NCBI RefSeq assembly: GCF_000272405.2
Contig: NZ_AJZM02000039.1
Location: 1-13,162 of the forward strand
Direction of reading: 5' to 3'
Length of the DNA: 13,162 nt
Source: Vibrio tasmaniensis 1F-187
GTDB lineage: Bacteria; Pseudomonadota; Gammaproteobacteria; Enterobacterales; Vibrionaceae
Every line of letters begins with the position of its first letter. Position 1 is the stretch's first letter. The position numbers and the translations under genes are program-made. Shown here piece after piece: positions 1 through 7,289 of this stretch. Under the pieces are notes generated by a model. It made no database searches, was not told where the DNA came from, and was given only the letters and a program-made list of their open reading frames with translations.

Positions 1-21
1 ACTGAATTACGCAACAAAGCC
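1..21. mobile_element. Terminal inverted repeat of an IS903-group (IS5 family) element; IS body lies left of the window
   Basis: Read on the minus strand from base 21 this begins GGCTTTGTTGCGTAATTC. That matches about 15 of 18 positions of the IS903 terminal repeat as I remember it (GGCTTTGTTGAATAAATC), including the first ten bases. The last 21 bases of the window are its exact reverse complement. The orientation places the IS to the left of base 1, with host DNA starting at base 22. The adjoining gene is cut here, as expected for an insertion. No transposase sequence is inside the window, so the family call rests on the repeat alone. Confidence 0.7.
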
Positions 22-1470
22 GATTGATGAAGCACTCTCTTCTTTTAAGACTGCAATTGAAATCTGTGAATTACTGGGCGACAATTTTTACTTAATCGAA
101 ACTTTAAAAATTACTGTTCATGTGCAATAGAGCATGAAAGAAACGATATCCTTGAGCCATATTTAAGCCGTGCTATATCTTTAGGAAACAAATATGGCAG
201 CGCTACATCACTACAAAAACTCGCCTCATCACTATTTAATTTTAGTCGCCAAGAAGCAACGGAAGCCCAACAATCTAAGATAGTTGAGAAGGCCTTTGAA
301 CTTCAGTCAATAGCATTCCAGAACCTTTCCGAGAGTAATAACGAAGCCGTTTTTCAATTGTATCAACTGTACTCAGAACGCCCCGCATTAGAGAAAGCAC
401 ACTCTTTCACAACAGATTTAGATTTAATTACTTCATTTGGTGAGTATTTAAGTTCACATTCAAACCTCACCGATATGATGCAACGCCTTCACGAAGATCT
501 GAAAAAGGTGATGCCAGTTGAGTCTCTTGGGCTAGCTTTGTATAACGAAGATACACAACAACTGACCTATGAAATTTATTTAGACCTGGGTGTTACACTC
601 GAACCTTTCACTGTCGACTGTACAAAACAAGCGACATTAAGTGCATATTGCATTAATAACAGAATACCTTTCTGTCATGGTGCATTTACAAAAGCAGCAC
701 TGAACAAACTATTAAATAAACCACTCGGTGAGCACGCTTTAACTGGTGTAACTAAAGAAGACTACTCGTCTGTTATCATGCTGCCGCTCATTCTTGAGGG
801 TAAGCGCCTTGGTGTTCTTACCGTCCAATCCATTGAGCCCAACGCATACCAAGAACATCACTTATCTTTAATGAAACATTTGGGTTCTTATTTATCCATT
901 GATCTTCAGAATAAGCAGCAAAAGAAACAACTTGAAGAACAAAAAATGACGCTCAAAACACTGATGAATTTAGATCCACTCAGTCAATTATTTAACCGTT
1001 TAACCTTGGCAGAATCCATCACACAGTGGCGTGATACTGTAGAAATAGAACAACCCTACGCGTTACTATTAATTGATATTGACTACTATAAACAATTCAA
1101 TGATTGCTACGGTCATGTGAAAGGGGATGAAGTTTTGGTTACCATATCAAAACAGCTTAAACATCATTTTTCAGCAGAATCTTTTAAGGTATTCCGATTT
1201 GGCGGTGACGAGTTTTTAGTTTTATGTACGGGTGAAACAAAAAACGCGTTGCTAGCAAAGACTTCTCAGCTCTTATCCGGTGTGCATGATTTAAATATCA
1301 GCCACAAGAAGTCCAAATGCAGTGATCGCTTAACTCTTTCGGTTGGTGGAGCGATATTCACACACTTTGATATTTTAAATCTAACCAATGAAGAGCTGAT
1401 CCAAAAAACAGATAAAACACTCTACAAAGTAAAAGACCAAGGAAGAAATGGAATATTGATTGAAGACTAG
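22..1470 (+). pseudogene. TPR-GAF-GGDEF diguanylate cyclase, 5'-truncated by an IS end and frameshifted
   Basis: GGDEF proteins make cyclic di-GMP from two GTP. The catalytic domain is intact: RFGGDEF is encoded at 1195-1215, preceded by the LLLIDIDYYKQFND segment typical of the fold. The RxxD inhibitory I-site that normally sits just upstream is absent (AESF instead). A GAF-like sensor domain lies at about 460-910, followed by a short Gln/Lys/Glu-rich coiled linker. Upstream, helical TPR-like sequence is read in frame 2 (bases 20-127, stop TAG at 128) and continues in frame 1 from about base 110. One base therefore seems to be missing near the A5 run at 106-110. Frame 1 has stops before base 70 and no convincing start; TTG at 358 opens a 370-codon frame but lies inside conserved-looking coding sequence. 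The gene has lost its 5' end to the IS. An alternative reading is a sequencing error in the A run plus simple truncation at the contig end. Confidence 0.72.
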
Positions 1471-1500
1471 GAAATCCTCGCACTGATATATAAGCGCAAA

Positions 1501-2433
1501 TTAAGACTGAGAATGAACATTTTTAGAAGCCGACGCCTTAACCGTCGGCTTTTTGTCTCTGGTTACCCACCAGCAAGCCAGTGAACCAATCGTCACCATA
1601 CAAACGCCCTGCCAAAAACTCATGCTCAATGACAAACCTAGAATCATAGAAGACAGTAAGGTCGCGAAGATTGGCGTAAAGTAAGACATGGTTGCAAGAA
1701 ACACCATATTCCCCCCCAGAATCGCTGTGTTCCAAAGCGCGTAACCAGCCCCCATACAAGCCCCGGCAAGCACTAAGTCAATCGCAGCACTTGAAGTCAT
1801 CACCATGCCTGTTTCATCACTCAATGCGTATTTGATCCACAGAGTGATCGCCGTAGCGATAAAGAAAAGCACAATCGCATTCTGCCCTTTAGCAACGCGT
1901 TGGGTGTAATTGCAATATACCGCCCAAATAATCGCGCCGAAGAATGCCATCGAATAGGTTTTAGGGTTGGTCGCAATATTAGCCGCGATTTGCTCGACAG
2001 AAAGCCCCTGATCGCCGCTGATACTCCAAGCCACGCCAAAAAACGCTAAGACGATACTTGGATAAACCAACCAGTTGATCTTTTTGTCACTCAACAGCAC
2101 CGCAAACAACACCGTTAGTGCAGGCCATAGGTAGTTGATAACGGCCATTTCTAAGGCTTGATGTCGGCTATTTGCCATTCCTAAAGCCAGAGCCAAGAAG
2201 ATTTCGTAGCAAACGAATAAGGCACCACCGATCATCAAATACGATTTAGAGAAGCGCGACAGCTTAGGTAACCCCATAACACAGACTAACAACAGTGAGC
2301 TCACTGTATAAAGACTGGCAGCACCACCAATTGGGCCCAGTTGTTCTGACACACTACGAGACAATGCAATTAAGCAGCTCCAAAGTAAAATGGCAGCAAT
2401 GCCGTAGCAGCTATGGCGATGAGATTTCAGCAC
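1501..2433 (-). CDS. yddG: YddG-type aromatic amino acid exporter (EamA/DMT family)
   Basis: Inner-membrane drug/metabolite transporter family protein of 310 residues. By similarity to E. coli YddG (293 residues) it should export aromatic amino acids and related compounds. About ten hydrophobic segments are visible in two EamA repeats. Stretches shared with remembered YddG include the N-terminal LWS...SVSEQLGPIGGAA, YEI.LAL.LG, VINYLWPALTVLFA, and the late SYFTP and SFWQG motifs. The start is GTG at 2433, preceded by AAGGA at good spacing. The C-terminus has an extra hydrophilic tail of about 17 residues rich in Lys and Ser. The gene is monocistronic and converges on the GGDEF gene with a 30-bp gap. 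No terminator of its own is visible, so its transcript may run antisense into that gene. Confidence 0.88.
   Translation of the reverse strand: MLKSHRHSCYGIAAILLWSCLIALSRSVSEQLGPIGGAASLYTVSSLLLVCVMGLPKLSRFSKSYLMIGGALFVCYEIFLALALGMANSRHQALEMAVINYLWPALTVLFAVLLSDKKINWLVYPSIVLAFFGVAWSISGDQGLSVEQIAANIATNPKTYSMAFFGAIIWAVYCNYTQRVAKGQNAIVLFFIATAITLWIKYALSDETGMVMTSSAAIDLVLAGACMGAGYALWNTAILGGNMVFLATMSYFTPIFATLLSSMILGLSLSMSFWQGVCMVTIGSLACWWVTRDKKPTVKASASKNVHSQS
1528..1555 (+). terminator. Intrinsic terminator for the GGDEF gene, inside the yddG coding region
   Basis: A perfect 8-bp stem (AGCCGACG / CGTCGGCT) with a 7-nt loop is followed directly by TTTTTG on the plus strand. It lies about 60 bp past the GGDEF stop codon and within the last codons of the convergent yddG-like gene. 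On the minus strand the hairpin is not followed by a T run, so it should act only on plus-strand transcripts. Confidence 0.7.
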
Positions 2434-2525
2434 GCCTCTTCCTTCTCTTTATTGTAATTGGGTAATCAAAGCGAGCTTAAAGCAAAGATAGGCTTAAGCA
2501 CCACTATCGATAACTTGCAGTAGGT

Positions 2526-2562
2526 AAAAATAAGTAGCCGAGCACATAACTGCACTCGGCTA
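2526..2562 (-). terminator. Intrinsic terminator downstream of yjjG
   Basis: An 8-bp inverted repeat (TAGCCGAG / CTCGGCTA, 2535-2542 and 2555-2562) with a 12-nt loop is followed on the minus strand by CTTATTTTTACC. It lies 45 bp past the yjjG stop codon. The T tract begins five bases after the stem, so termination may be moderate. Confidence 0.55.
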
Positions 2563-2606
2563 TCAATCATTCACTCAAAAATCTAAAAGCAATTGGCTGT
2601 TAGCTG

Positions 2607-3281
2607 TTATGCCAACAAAAGTGCTTGCAGGTCAGCCAAAGACTTCACTTGATAGTGAGGGTTGATGCCGGCTGGTGTTGCCTTTTCTTGACTGTTTAAC
2701 CAACAGGTCTCAATACCAAAATCCAAGCCACCTAAAATATCAGAGTGTGGGTTGTCCCCGACCATCAATACTCTTTGCTTTGATGGCAATCCAATCAGCT
2801 TGTGCGCATGCTCAAAAATTTCCGCGTCTGGTTTAGCGACACCGACTTCCTCAGAAATGATCACATGATCAAAGTAGTCTGTCATTCCTGTTCGTTCCAA
2901 ACGGATTGACTGCAGCTCTGTGAAACCATTGGTGATGATGCCCATGTTCACTTTGCCTTTTAACGACTCCATCAACTCTTTTGCACCAGGAAGCAGAGAA
3001 CAGATGTCTGCCATTGCGGCTAAAAACGCACTGTTTAGTGCTGCCGTTGTTGTCTCTAATTTTGTTGCCCAGCTTTCAAAACGCGCGTGCTTCAGTTGTG
3101 CCGCCGTAATACGGCCATCTTGGTAATCGACCCATAATGGCAAATTAACCTCTTGATAAACTGAATAATCCTGTTCGCTAAAGTCCACGCCAAAACGGGA
3201 GAACATCAGCTTCATTCCTTGAAAAGCATCAAAGTGGAACAAAGTTTCATCTGCATCAAAGAATATCCAATCGTACTTCAT
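2607..3281 (-). CDS. yjjG: YjjG-type pyrimidine 5'-nucleotidase (HAD superfamily)
   Basis: Cytoplasmic HAD phosphatase of 224 residues, the same size as E. coli YjjG (225). In that family the enzyme dephosphorylates nucleoside monophosphates, especially non-canonical pyrimidine nucleotides, protecting DNA from their incorporation. All four HAD motifs are present: D9-A-D11-E-T13 (nucleophile and acid/base), T117 in ITNGF, K150 in AKP, and D176 with D181 in GDNPHSD. The region ISEEVGVAKP and the N-terminal WIFFDADETLF closely match remembered E. coli YjjG. The start chosen is ATG at 3281, seven bases after AGGAA. A longer frame reaching 3356 adds 25 residues without family similarity and is unlikely. 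The gene is followed by its own terminator. Confidence 0.92.
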   Translation of the reverse strand: MKYDWIFFDADETLFHFDAFQGMKLMFSRFGVDFSEQDYSVYQEVNLPLWVDYQDGRITAAQLKHARFESWATKLETTTAALNSAFLAAMADICSLLPGAKELMESLKGKVNMGIITNGFTELQSIRLERTGMTDYFDHVIISEEVGVAKPDAEIFEHAHKLIGLPSKQRVLMVGDNPHSDILGGLDFGIETCWLNSQEKATPAGINPHYQVKSLADLQALLLA

Positions 3282-3494
3282 TTTATTTCCTATTATTCGC
3301 GCGGTTGAGCAGTGCTTGTATTTATTTTCTCGTTGCCTCAAAGGCCAGATGTGCATTCTACTATCAATTTTGTGAGCCTGAATATAGTTCTAAGAATTTA
3401 TAGAAAACAAGCAACAAGTCATGATGTATCGCAAATTTTGCCACATATTAAACCAATACCATACAAGAAATACACTTAAGTACCGGGAGGTACC

Positions 3495-3680
3495 ATGAAG
3501 CACTTCTTACCGTCATCCGTCATGCTCACCCCATTCCTTGTTAAGTATTATGATGAACAACCAGAAGACACCTCTGACGCCTTAGATACCGATGAGTCTC
3601 AGCAACCTCAAATTGAAGCTAACGATGACTCACGCAAACCATCGACACAAACTGAACTTGAACCGACGTTGAGTGAATAG
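3495..3680 (+). CDS. Small acidic protein, function unknown
   Basis: A 61-residue protein that I do not recognise. The ATG is preceded by a strong ribosome-binding site, GGGAGG with four bases between it and the start, which is the best argument that the gene is real. The first 18 residues are mildly hydrophobic (MKHFLPSSVMLTPFLVKY). The rest is hydrophilic, rich in Asp, Glu, Gln, Ser and Thr, and probably disordered. There is no convincing signal-peptide cleavage site, cysteine or metal motif. It stands alone between yjjG (divergent) and yiaY. The ribosome-binding site lies in a small inverted repeat (TACC-GGGA-GGTA, 3481-3492), which could slightly mask it. Confidence 0.65.
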   Translation: MKHFLPSSVMLTPFLVKYYDEQPEDTSDALDTDESQQPQIEANDDSRKPSTQTELEPTLSE

Positions 3681-3838
3681 CCTTTACTTTCATGGTCATG
3701 GAACGCAATTCTGTTATTAAATCAATCAACAGTTCGCTTTCCATTACTGACAATAAACACATAAGAAAACCATAAAAACGATTGCTATATGAGCCCTATC
3801 ACAACACATAATCACAAAGTGGTAGTTCGGAATCAAAG

Positions 3839-3877
3839 TTGTTCCAGATCAATGGTCGACCAGTTGATTGCCGACAA
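3839..3877 (+). promoter_or_regulatory. Candidate FNR-type sites upstream of yiaY
   Basis: TTGTT-CCAG-ATCAA at 3839-3852 differs at one base from the FNR/CRP-family consensus TTGAT-N4-ATCAA. A second, poorer match (TTGAT-TGCC-GACAA, 3864-3877) lies 25 bp downstream, centre to centre. Such sites would fit anaerobic control of a fermentative-type alcohol dehydrogenase. No strong -10 box is visible at the spacing expected from either site, so this is tentative. Confidence 0.3.
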
Positions 3878-3918
3878 CATGTAGGAAATTAAAAAATCAT
3901 AATTAACGGAGTTTTCCA

Positions 3919-5067
3919 ATGTCTACTGCATTTTACATCCCTACAATCAACTTCATGGGTACTGGCTGTTTGAAAGATGCTGCTGATAGCATTCAGTCTC
4001 AAGGCTTCAAAAAAGGTCTGATCGTAACGGATAAGATCCTTAACCAAATTGGCGTGGTTAAACAGGTACAAGACCTACTTAGCCAACGTGGCGTAGACGC
4101 AGTTGTATTCGACGGTACTCAACCAAACCCAACCATCACTAACGTGAACGATGGTCTTGAGTTACTGACTGACAACGATTGTGATTTCGTTGTTTCACTA
4201 GGTGGCGGTTCGCCACACGACTGTGCAAAAGGTATCGCGTTAGTTGCTTCTAACGGTGGAAAAATTGCAGATTACGAAGGTGTAGATCAATCTGAAAAGC
4301 CAATGATGCCTCTAATTGCTATCAATACAACAGCAGGTACAGCTTCTGAAATGACGCGTTTCTGCATCATTACTGACGAAGCTCGTCACATTAAAATGGC
4401 TATCGTTGATAAGCACACAACACCACTTATTTCAGTAAACGATCCTGAGTTGATGCTTGCAAAACCTGCATCACTAACGGCAGCAACAGGCATGGATGCG
4501 TTGACACACGCAATCGAAGCTTACGTTTCAATCGCAGCAACGCCAATCACAGACGCAGTTGCGATTAAAGCAATCGAACTTGTGCAAGCACATCTAAGAA
4601 CAGCAGTAGCGCACGGTGAAGACATTGAAGCTCGCGAGCAAATGGCTTACGCACAGTTCATGGCGGGGATGGCATTCAACAACGCTTCTCTTGGCTATGT
4701 TCATGCAATGGCGCACCAACTGGGTGGTTTCTACGACCTTCCACACGGTGTATGTAACGCTATCTTGCTACCACACGTTCAACGTTACAACGCTCAAGTT
4801 TGTCCAGATCGTCTACGTGATGTTGCAAAAGCGATGGGTGTGAATGTTGAAGGTATGACAGCAGAGCAAGGCGCAGAAGCAGCTATCAACGCGATTGTTC
4901 AACTAGCAAATGACGTGAACATCCCAACAGGTATTGCTCAACTTGGTGCTAAATTGGAAGACATCCCGACTCTGTCTGACAACGCACTAAAAGACGCTTG
5001 TGGTTTCACTAACCCTAAACAAGCGACTCACGAAGAAATCTCAGCGATCTTCGAAGCGGCAATGTAA
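3919..5067 (+). CDS. yiaY: YiaY-type iron-containing alcohol dehydrogenase
   Basis: Cytoplasmic NAD(P)-dependent group III alcohol dehydrogenase of 382 residues, matching the family length. It interconverts small primary alcohols and aldehydes; the natural substrate of YiaY is not settled. The N-terminal nucleotide-binding domain has the [13 protein letters not shown] loop (about residues 93-105). The Fe(II) ligands are visible as D193 and H197 in [13 protein letters not shown]262 in [11 protein letters not shown], and H276 in DLPHGVCN. Long stretches such as [17 protein letters not shown] match remembered E. coli YiaY almost exactly. Start ATG at 3919 has an ACGGAG ribosome-binding site. The gene is monocistronic, with possible FNR-like sites upstream and a strong terminator downstream. 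Confidence 0.95.
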   Translation: MSTAFYIPTINFMGTGCLKDAADSIQSQGFKKGLIVTDKILNQIGVVKQVQDLLSQRGVDAVVFDGTQPNPTITNVNDGLELLTDNDCDFVVSLGGGSPHDCAKGIALVASNGGKIADYEGVDQSEKPMMPLIAINTTAGTASEMTRFCIITDEARHIKMAIVDKHTTPLISVNDPELMLAKPASLTAATGMDALTHAIEAYVSIAATPITDAVAIKAIELVQAHLRTAVAHGEDIEAREQMAYAQFMAGMAFNNASLGYVHAMAHQLGGFYDLPHGVCNAILLPHVQRYNAQVCPDRLRDVAKAMGVNVEGMTAEQGAEAAINAIVQLANDVNIPTGIAQLGAKLEDIPTLSDNALKDACGFTNPKQATHEEISAIFEAAM

Positions 5068-5130
5068 TCTAGCGACAAGTTATTCGAGCTAAAAACACCC
5101 GGCTCTTGCTAAAAACAAATAGCTAACACA

Positions 5131-5161
5131 AACGGGCTCACCTTCTGAGCCCGTTTTTTTA
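5131..5161 (+). terminator. Strong intrinsic terminator of yiaY
   Basis: A perfect 10-bp stem (AACGGGCTCA / TGAGCCCGTT) with a 5-nt loop runs straight into a tract of eight T residues. It lies about 65 bp past the yiaY stop. Confidence 0.92.
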
Positions 5162-5304
5162 TCTGCCCGATACCTTTCAGATCTTTACCCTCATCACTAA
5201 TCAGTAGTGACTAATCACTCACTGCTCACCACTAAAAAGTCGCATTGTTGCGATCGCTTGGTTATAGTTAAACTATTGATATATAGAATGACAAACAGGT
5301 TCCA

Positions 5305-6228
5305 TTGAGTCGTTGGATAGTTAGCACCTCATTATTAGCTTCACTCGTTACCCACTCCGCTCAAGCAGAGGAACAAAATGAGTGCCACAGTCAGCCGCTA
5401 GAAGACGCCCCTGTCGAAAAAGCCTATCACTACCTAAACAGTAAATTTTGCCAACCCGCATTATGGTTTGACAGTTTCTTTGTCGATGACCGCATTACCG
5501 AAGATGCTCGAGCGGGCACGTCTGTGCGTTGGTACAACGATTTTATTTACTCAGAAGGTGGTGACGTCGACTACTCAACCAAGCTCAACGCACGTTTACA
5601 TCTTCCCTTTGCAAGTAAGCGCCTAAAATTAATCTACGAATCTGTCAGCGATGAAGAGTTCTTTGATTTCTTTCCACAAGATTCAGAGGAATTAGAGAGC
5701 GCACTCGGCCTTCGTTACGATGCTTATGCGAAGGGTTACAGTAGCTTCAATATTAAAGCGACACTGCGTCCGCGTATTGAAGCTCGTTATCGCTTTACCT
5801 ACCCTCTCACTACCGATGCCGTATTCAGGCTGACCCAACGTGTGTATCAAGAAAAGCAAGAAACTGGCGAGATCACCGATATCGATTTTGATCTTTCTTT
5901 GAGTGATGACTTCTTAGCGCGATGGTCGAACTTTGCAGGTTATAACGACGACCTTAAAGGCTGGGAGTACGGTACGGGGCTAACTTTGTATCACTATCTT
6001 TCTCAAGACCAAGCTCTGCAATACAGCGCGACGATTGCAGCAACCAGCGAGCCGTATAACCACTACGAATACTCACAGGTGTCGATAACCTACCGAGAAA
6101 ACGTTTGGAAAGAATGGCTGTTCTACGAATTGATTCCGCGCTACCAATGGGAACGAAAGCCCTATGAGAAACATACCGAAGAAGCCAACATCACCCTTAG
6201 GCTTGAAGTCTTGTTCAACAATGTCTAG
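5305..6228 (+). CDS. Exported protein, predicted outer-membrane beta-barrel, function unknown
   Basis: A 307-residue protein that I do not recognise. The first 21 residues form a signal peptide (short positive start, hydrophobic core SLLASLVTHS) with a likely cleavage site after AQA. The mature part has two cysteines near its N-terminus (NECHSQ and SKFCQP) that could form a disulfide. After residue 70 it alternates hydrophobic/aromatic and polar residues in repeated strand-like blocks separated by acidic turns (for example LRPRIEARYRFTYPL and WKEWLFYELIPRYQW), as in outer-membrane barrels of about 10-12 strands. The C-terminus is LEVLFNNV, lacking the usual terminal aromatic of a BAM signal. 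The start is TTG at 5305 with a weak AGG ribosome-binding site; a stop at 5284 rules out anything upstream. I first considered phospholipase PldA but saw none of its catalytic motifs. Confidence 0.78.
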   Translation: MSRWIVSTSLLASLVTHSAQAEEQNECHSQPLEDAPVEKAYHYLNSKFCQPALWFDSFFVDDRITEDARAGTSVRWYNDFIYSEGGDVDYSTKLNARLHLPFASKRLKLIYESVSDEEFFDFFPQDSEELESALGLRYDAYAKGYSSFNIKATLRPRIEARYRFTYPLTTDAVFRLTQRVYQEKQETGEITDIDFDLSLSDDFLARWSNFAGYNDDLKGWEYGTGLTLYHYLSQDQALQYSATIAATSEPYNHYEYSQVSITYRENVWKEWLFYELIPRYQWERKPYEKHTEEANITLRLEVLFNNV

Positions 6229-6291
6229 TGGAACTATTATCTAGTGAGTGTTTGTGAGATTGGGGCATCGTTAGATAGAAAACGAGGCACA

Positions 6292-6319
6292 AAAAAGCAC
6301 ATCATGTGATGTGCTTTTT
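6292..6319. terminator. Bidirectional terminator between the barrel-protein gene and yccF
   Basis: A perfect inverted repeat with 13-base arms (AAAAAGCACATCA / TGATGTGCTTTTT) and a 2-base centre. The A-rich left and T-rich right flanks provide U tracts for transcripts from both sides. It lies between two convergent genes, about 65 bp past one stop codon and 30 bp past the other. Confidence 0.88.
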
Positions 6320-6348
6320 CAGTTCTATATAAGGCTTAAACTGTAGTC

Positions 6349-6783
6349 TTAACCCTTGTAGTTTCTTACTCGTGCCGCTTCTGCTTCACGCTTGTCGACA
6401 ACGGTTTTACCGATTGGCGCCAATGAGATAACCGCGAGCTTAAGGTGCTGAATCGCAAACGGAATACCTATAATAGTAATGAAACACGCTACTGCTGACA
6501 TGATGTGACCAATCGCCAACCAGATTCCAGCAAATAAGAACCAAATGATGTTACCAATCATACCAAGTGGGCTGGTCCCGATGTCAGTTTCATTGGTCAA
6601 TTCATCACGTGAAATCGCTTCTTGACCAAATGGGAAGAATGAGAAGTTACCCATTACAAAACACGCTCTACCCCATGGAATACCAACGATGGTGAGGAAT
6701 GCGAGCAGTCCGAAGAACCACCATGCCAGTCCCATAAATACGCCACCAAACAGAAACCAAATGATGTTTCCTATTGTTCTCAT
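6349..6783 (-). CDS. yccF: YccF-family inner-membrane protein
   Basis: A small inner-membrane protein of 144 residues (E. coli YccF has 148). It contains two copies of the family's domain, each beginning with GNIIWFLF (near residues 4 and 75) and each containing a TIVGIPWG or TIIGIPFA turn. About four hydrophobic segments are present. The middle segment FPFGQEAISRDEL and the C-terminal APIGKTVVD match the family. Its biochemical role is unknown. The start chosen is ATG at 6783, eight bases after GGAG. A longer frame to 6858 adds 25 unrelated residues and lacks a better ribosome-binding site. Confidence 0.88.
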   Translation of the reverse strand: MRTIGNIIWFLFGGVFMGLAWWFFGLLAFLTIVGIPWGRACFVMGNFSFFPFGQEAISRDELTNETDIGTSPLGMIGNIIWFLFAGIWLAIGHIMSAVACFITIIGIPFAIQHLKLAVISLAPIGKTVVDKREAEAARVRNYKG

Positions 6784-6997
6784 GTTGTCTTCTCCAAATC
6801 TTTGAATGCTGTTTATCTCATATGCCGAGTAAGGCAATACTTGTTCTAATAGGTTCATTATTATTGAGTCTTTATGAACCGCTTATGAATCGCCTAGATT
6901 TTCTGTGATTGATACACACCACGAAACGCCAAATCCGCATAGGGATCATCGATTTTATTTGATACCATGTTCGTAGATTTTTAGTATCACAAAGCTA

Positions 6998-7023
6998 AAC
7001 AACTACAACAACTACAACAACTA
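6998..7023. repeat. Short tandem repeat (AACAACTAC) in the leader of the 41-residue gene
   Basis: The 9-base unit AACAACTAC occurs 2.9 times in a row, ending 16 bases before the ATG at 7040. The tract has no G and should stay unstructured in mRNA. Its copy number could vary between strains. Confidence 0.75.
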
Positions 7024-7039
7024 ATTTAAGGCCGAATTT

Positions 7040-7165
7040 ATGAGCAACACTGAGCAACCTAAAAAGAAAATGAAAAACTGGGTGCCAATCGTCTTCTTCG
7101 GACTTCTCAGCACGGTGCCTGTATTCATGTTTTTAGTCGACGTGTACATCAACCAATACATGTAA
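7040..7165 (+). CDS. 41-residue single-span membrane protein, function unknown
   Basis: A small ORF that length cut-offs would miss. The protein starts MSNTEQPKKKMKNW, a hydrophilic lysine-rich segment. One hydrophobic helix follows at about residues 15-34 (VPIVFFGLLSTVPVFMFLVD), and it ends in a short polar tail (VYINQYM). The positive-inside rule predicts a cytoplasmic N-terminus. ATG at 7040 has AAGG nine bases upstream. The gene diverges from yccF and converges on the lyase gene. I do not recognise the family. Coding status rests on the ribosome-binding site and the clean membrane-protein composition. Confidence 0.65.
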   Translation: MSNTEQPKKKMKNWVPIVFFGLLSTVPVFMFLVDVYINQYM

Positions 7166-7189
7166 CAAGACCCCGCCATCCTATCGGCG

Positions 7190-7224
7190 TAAAAATGAAT
7201 ACAGGAAACATGTCCTGTATTCAT
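7190..7224 (-). terminator. Intrinsic terminator of the PLP lyase gene
   Basis: A perfect 12-bp stem (ATGAATACAGGA / TCCTGTATTCAT, 7195-7206 and 7213-7224) with a 6-nt loop is followed on the minus strand by a run of Ts and then ACG. It lies 65 bp past the lyase stop codon. The plus-strand side has no T run, so it should be weak for the 41-residue gene arriving from the other side. Confidence 0.82.
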
Positions 7225-7289
7225 CTCAGTTAAATCACTTCTACTGTAATTAATTCAATTCTTCTGCGATCAAATCAACTCTTAGTTAA

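Noticed and set aside
358..1470. Complete diguanylate cyclase starting at TTG 358
   Set aside because: Similarity-like helical coding sequence continues upstream in the same frame to about base 110 and then in frame 2 to the IS end, so the TTG is internal.
3282..3356. N-terminal extension of YjjG by 25 residues
   Set aside because: The family protein begins at MKYDWIFFDADET, and ATG 3281 has an ideal ribosome-binding site; the extension is leader sequence.
5188..5235. CACTAATCAGTAGTG-like short repeats upstream of the barrel gene as an operator or CRISPR-like repeat
   Set aside because: Units are imperfect and irregularly spaced with no spacers; too weak to call a site.
5305..6228. Outer-membrane phospholipase A (PldA)
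   Set aside because: Length and signal peptide fit, but the catalytic His/Ser motif region and other PldA landmarks are not visible.
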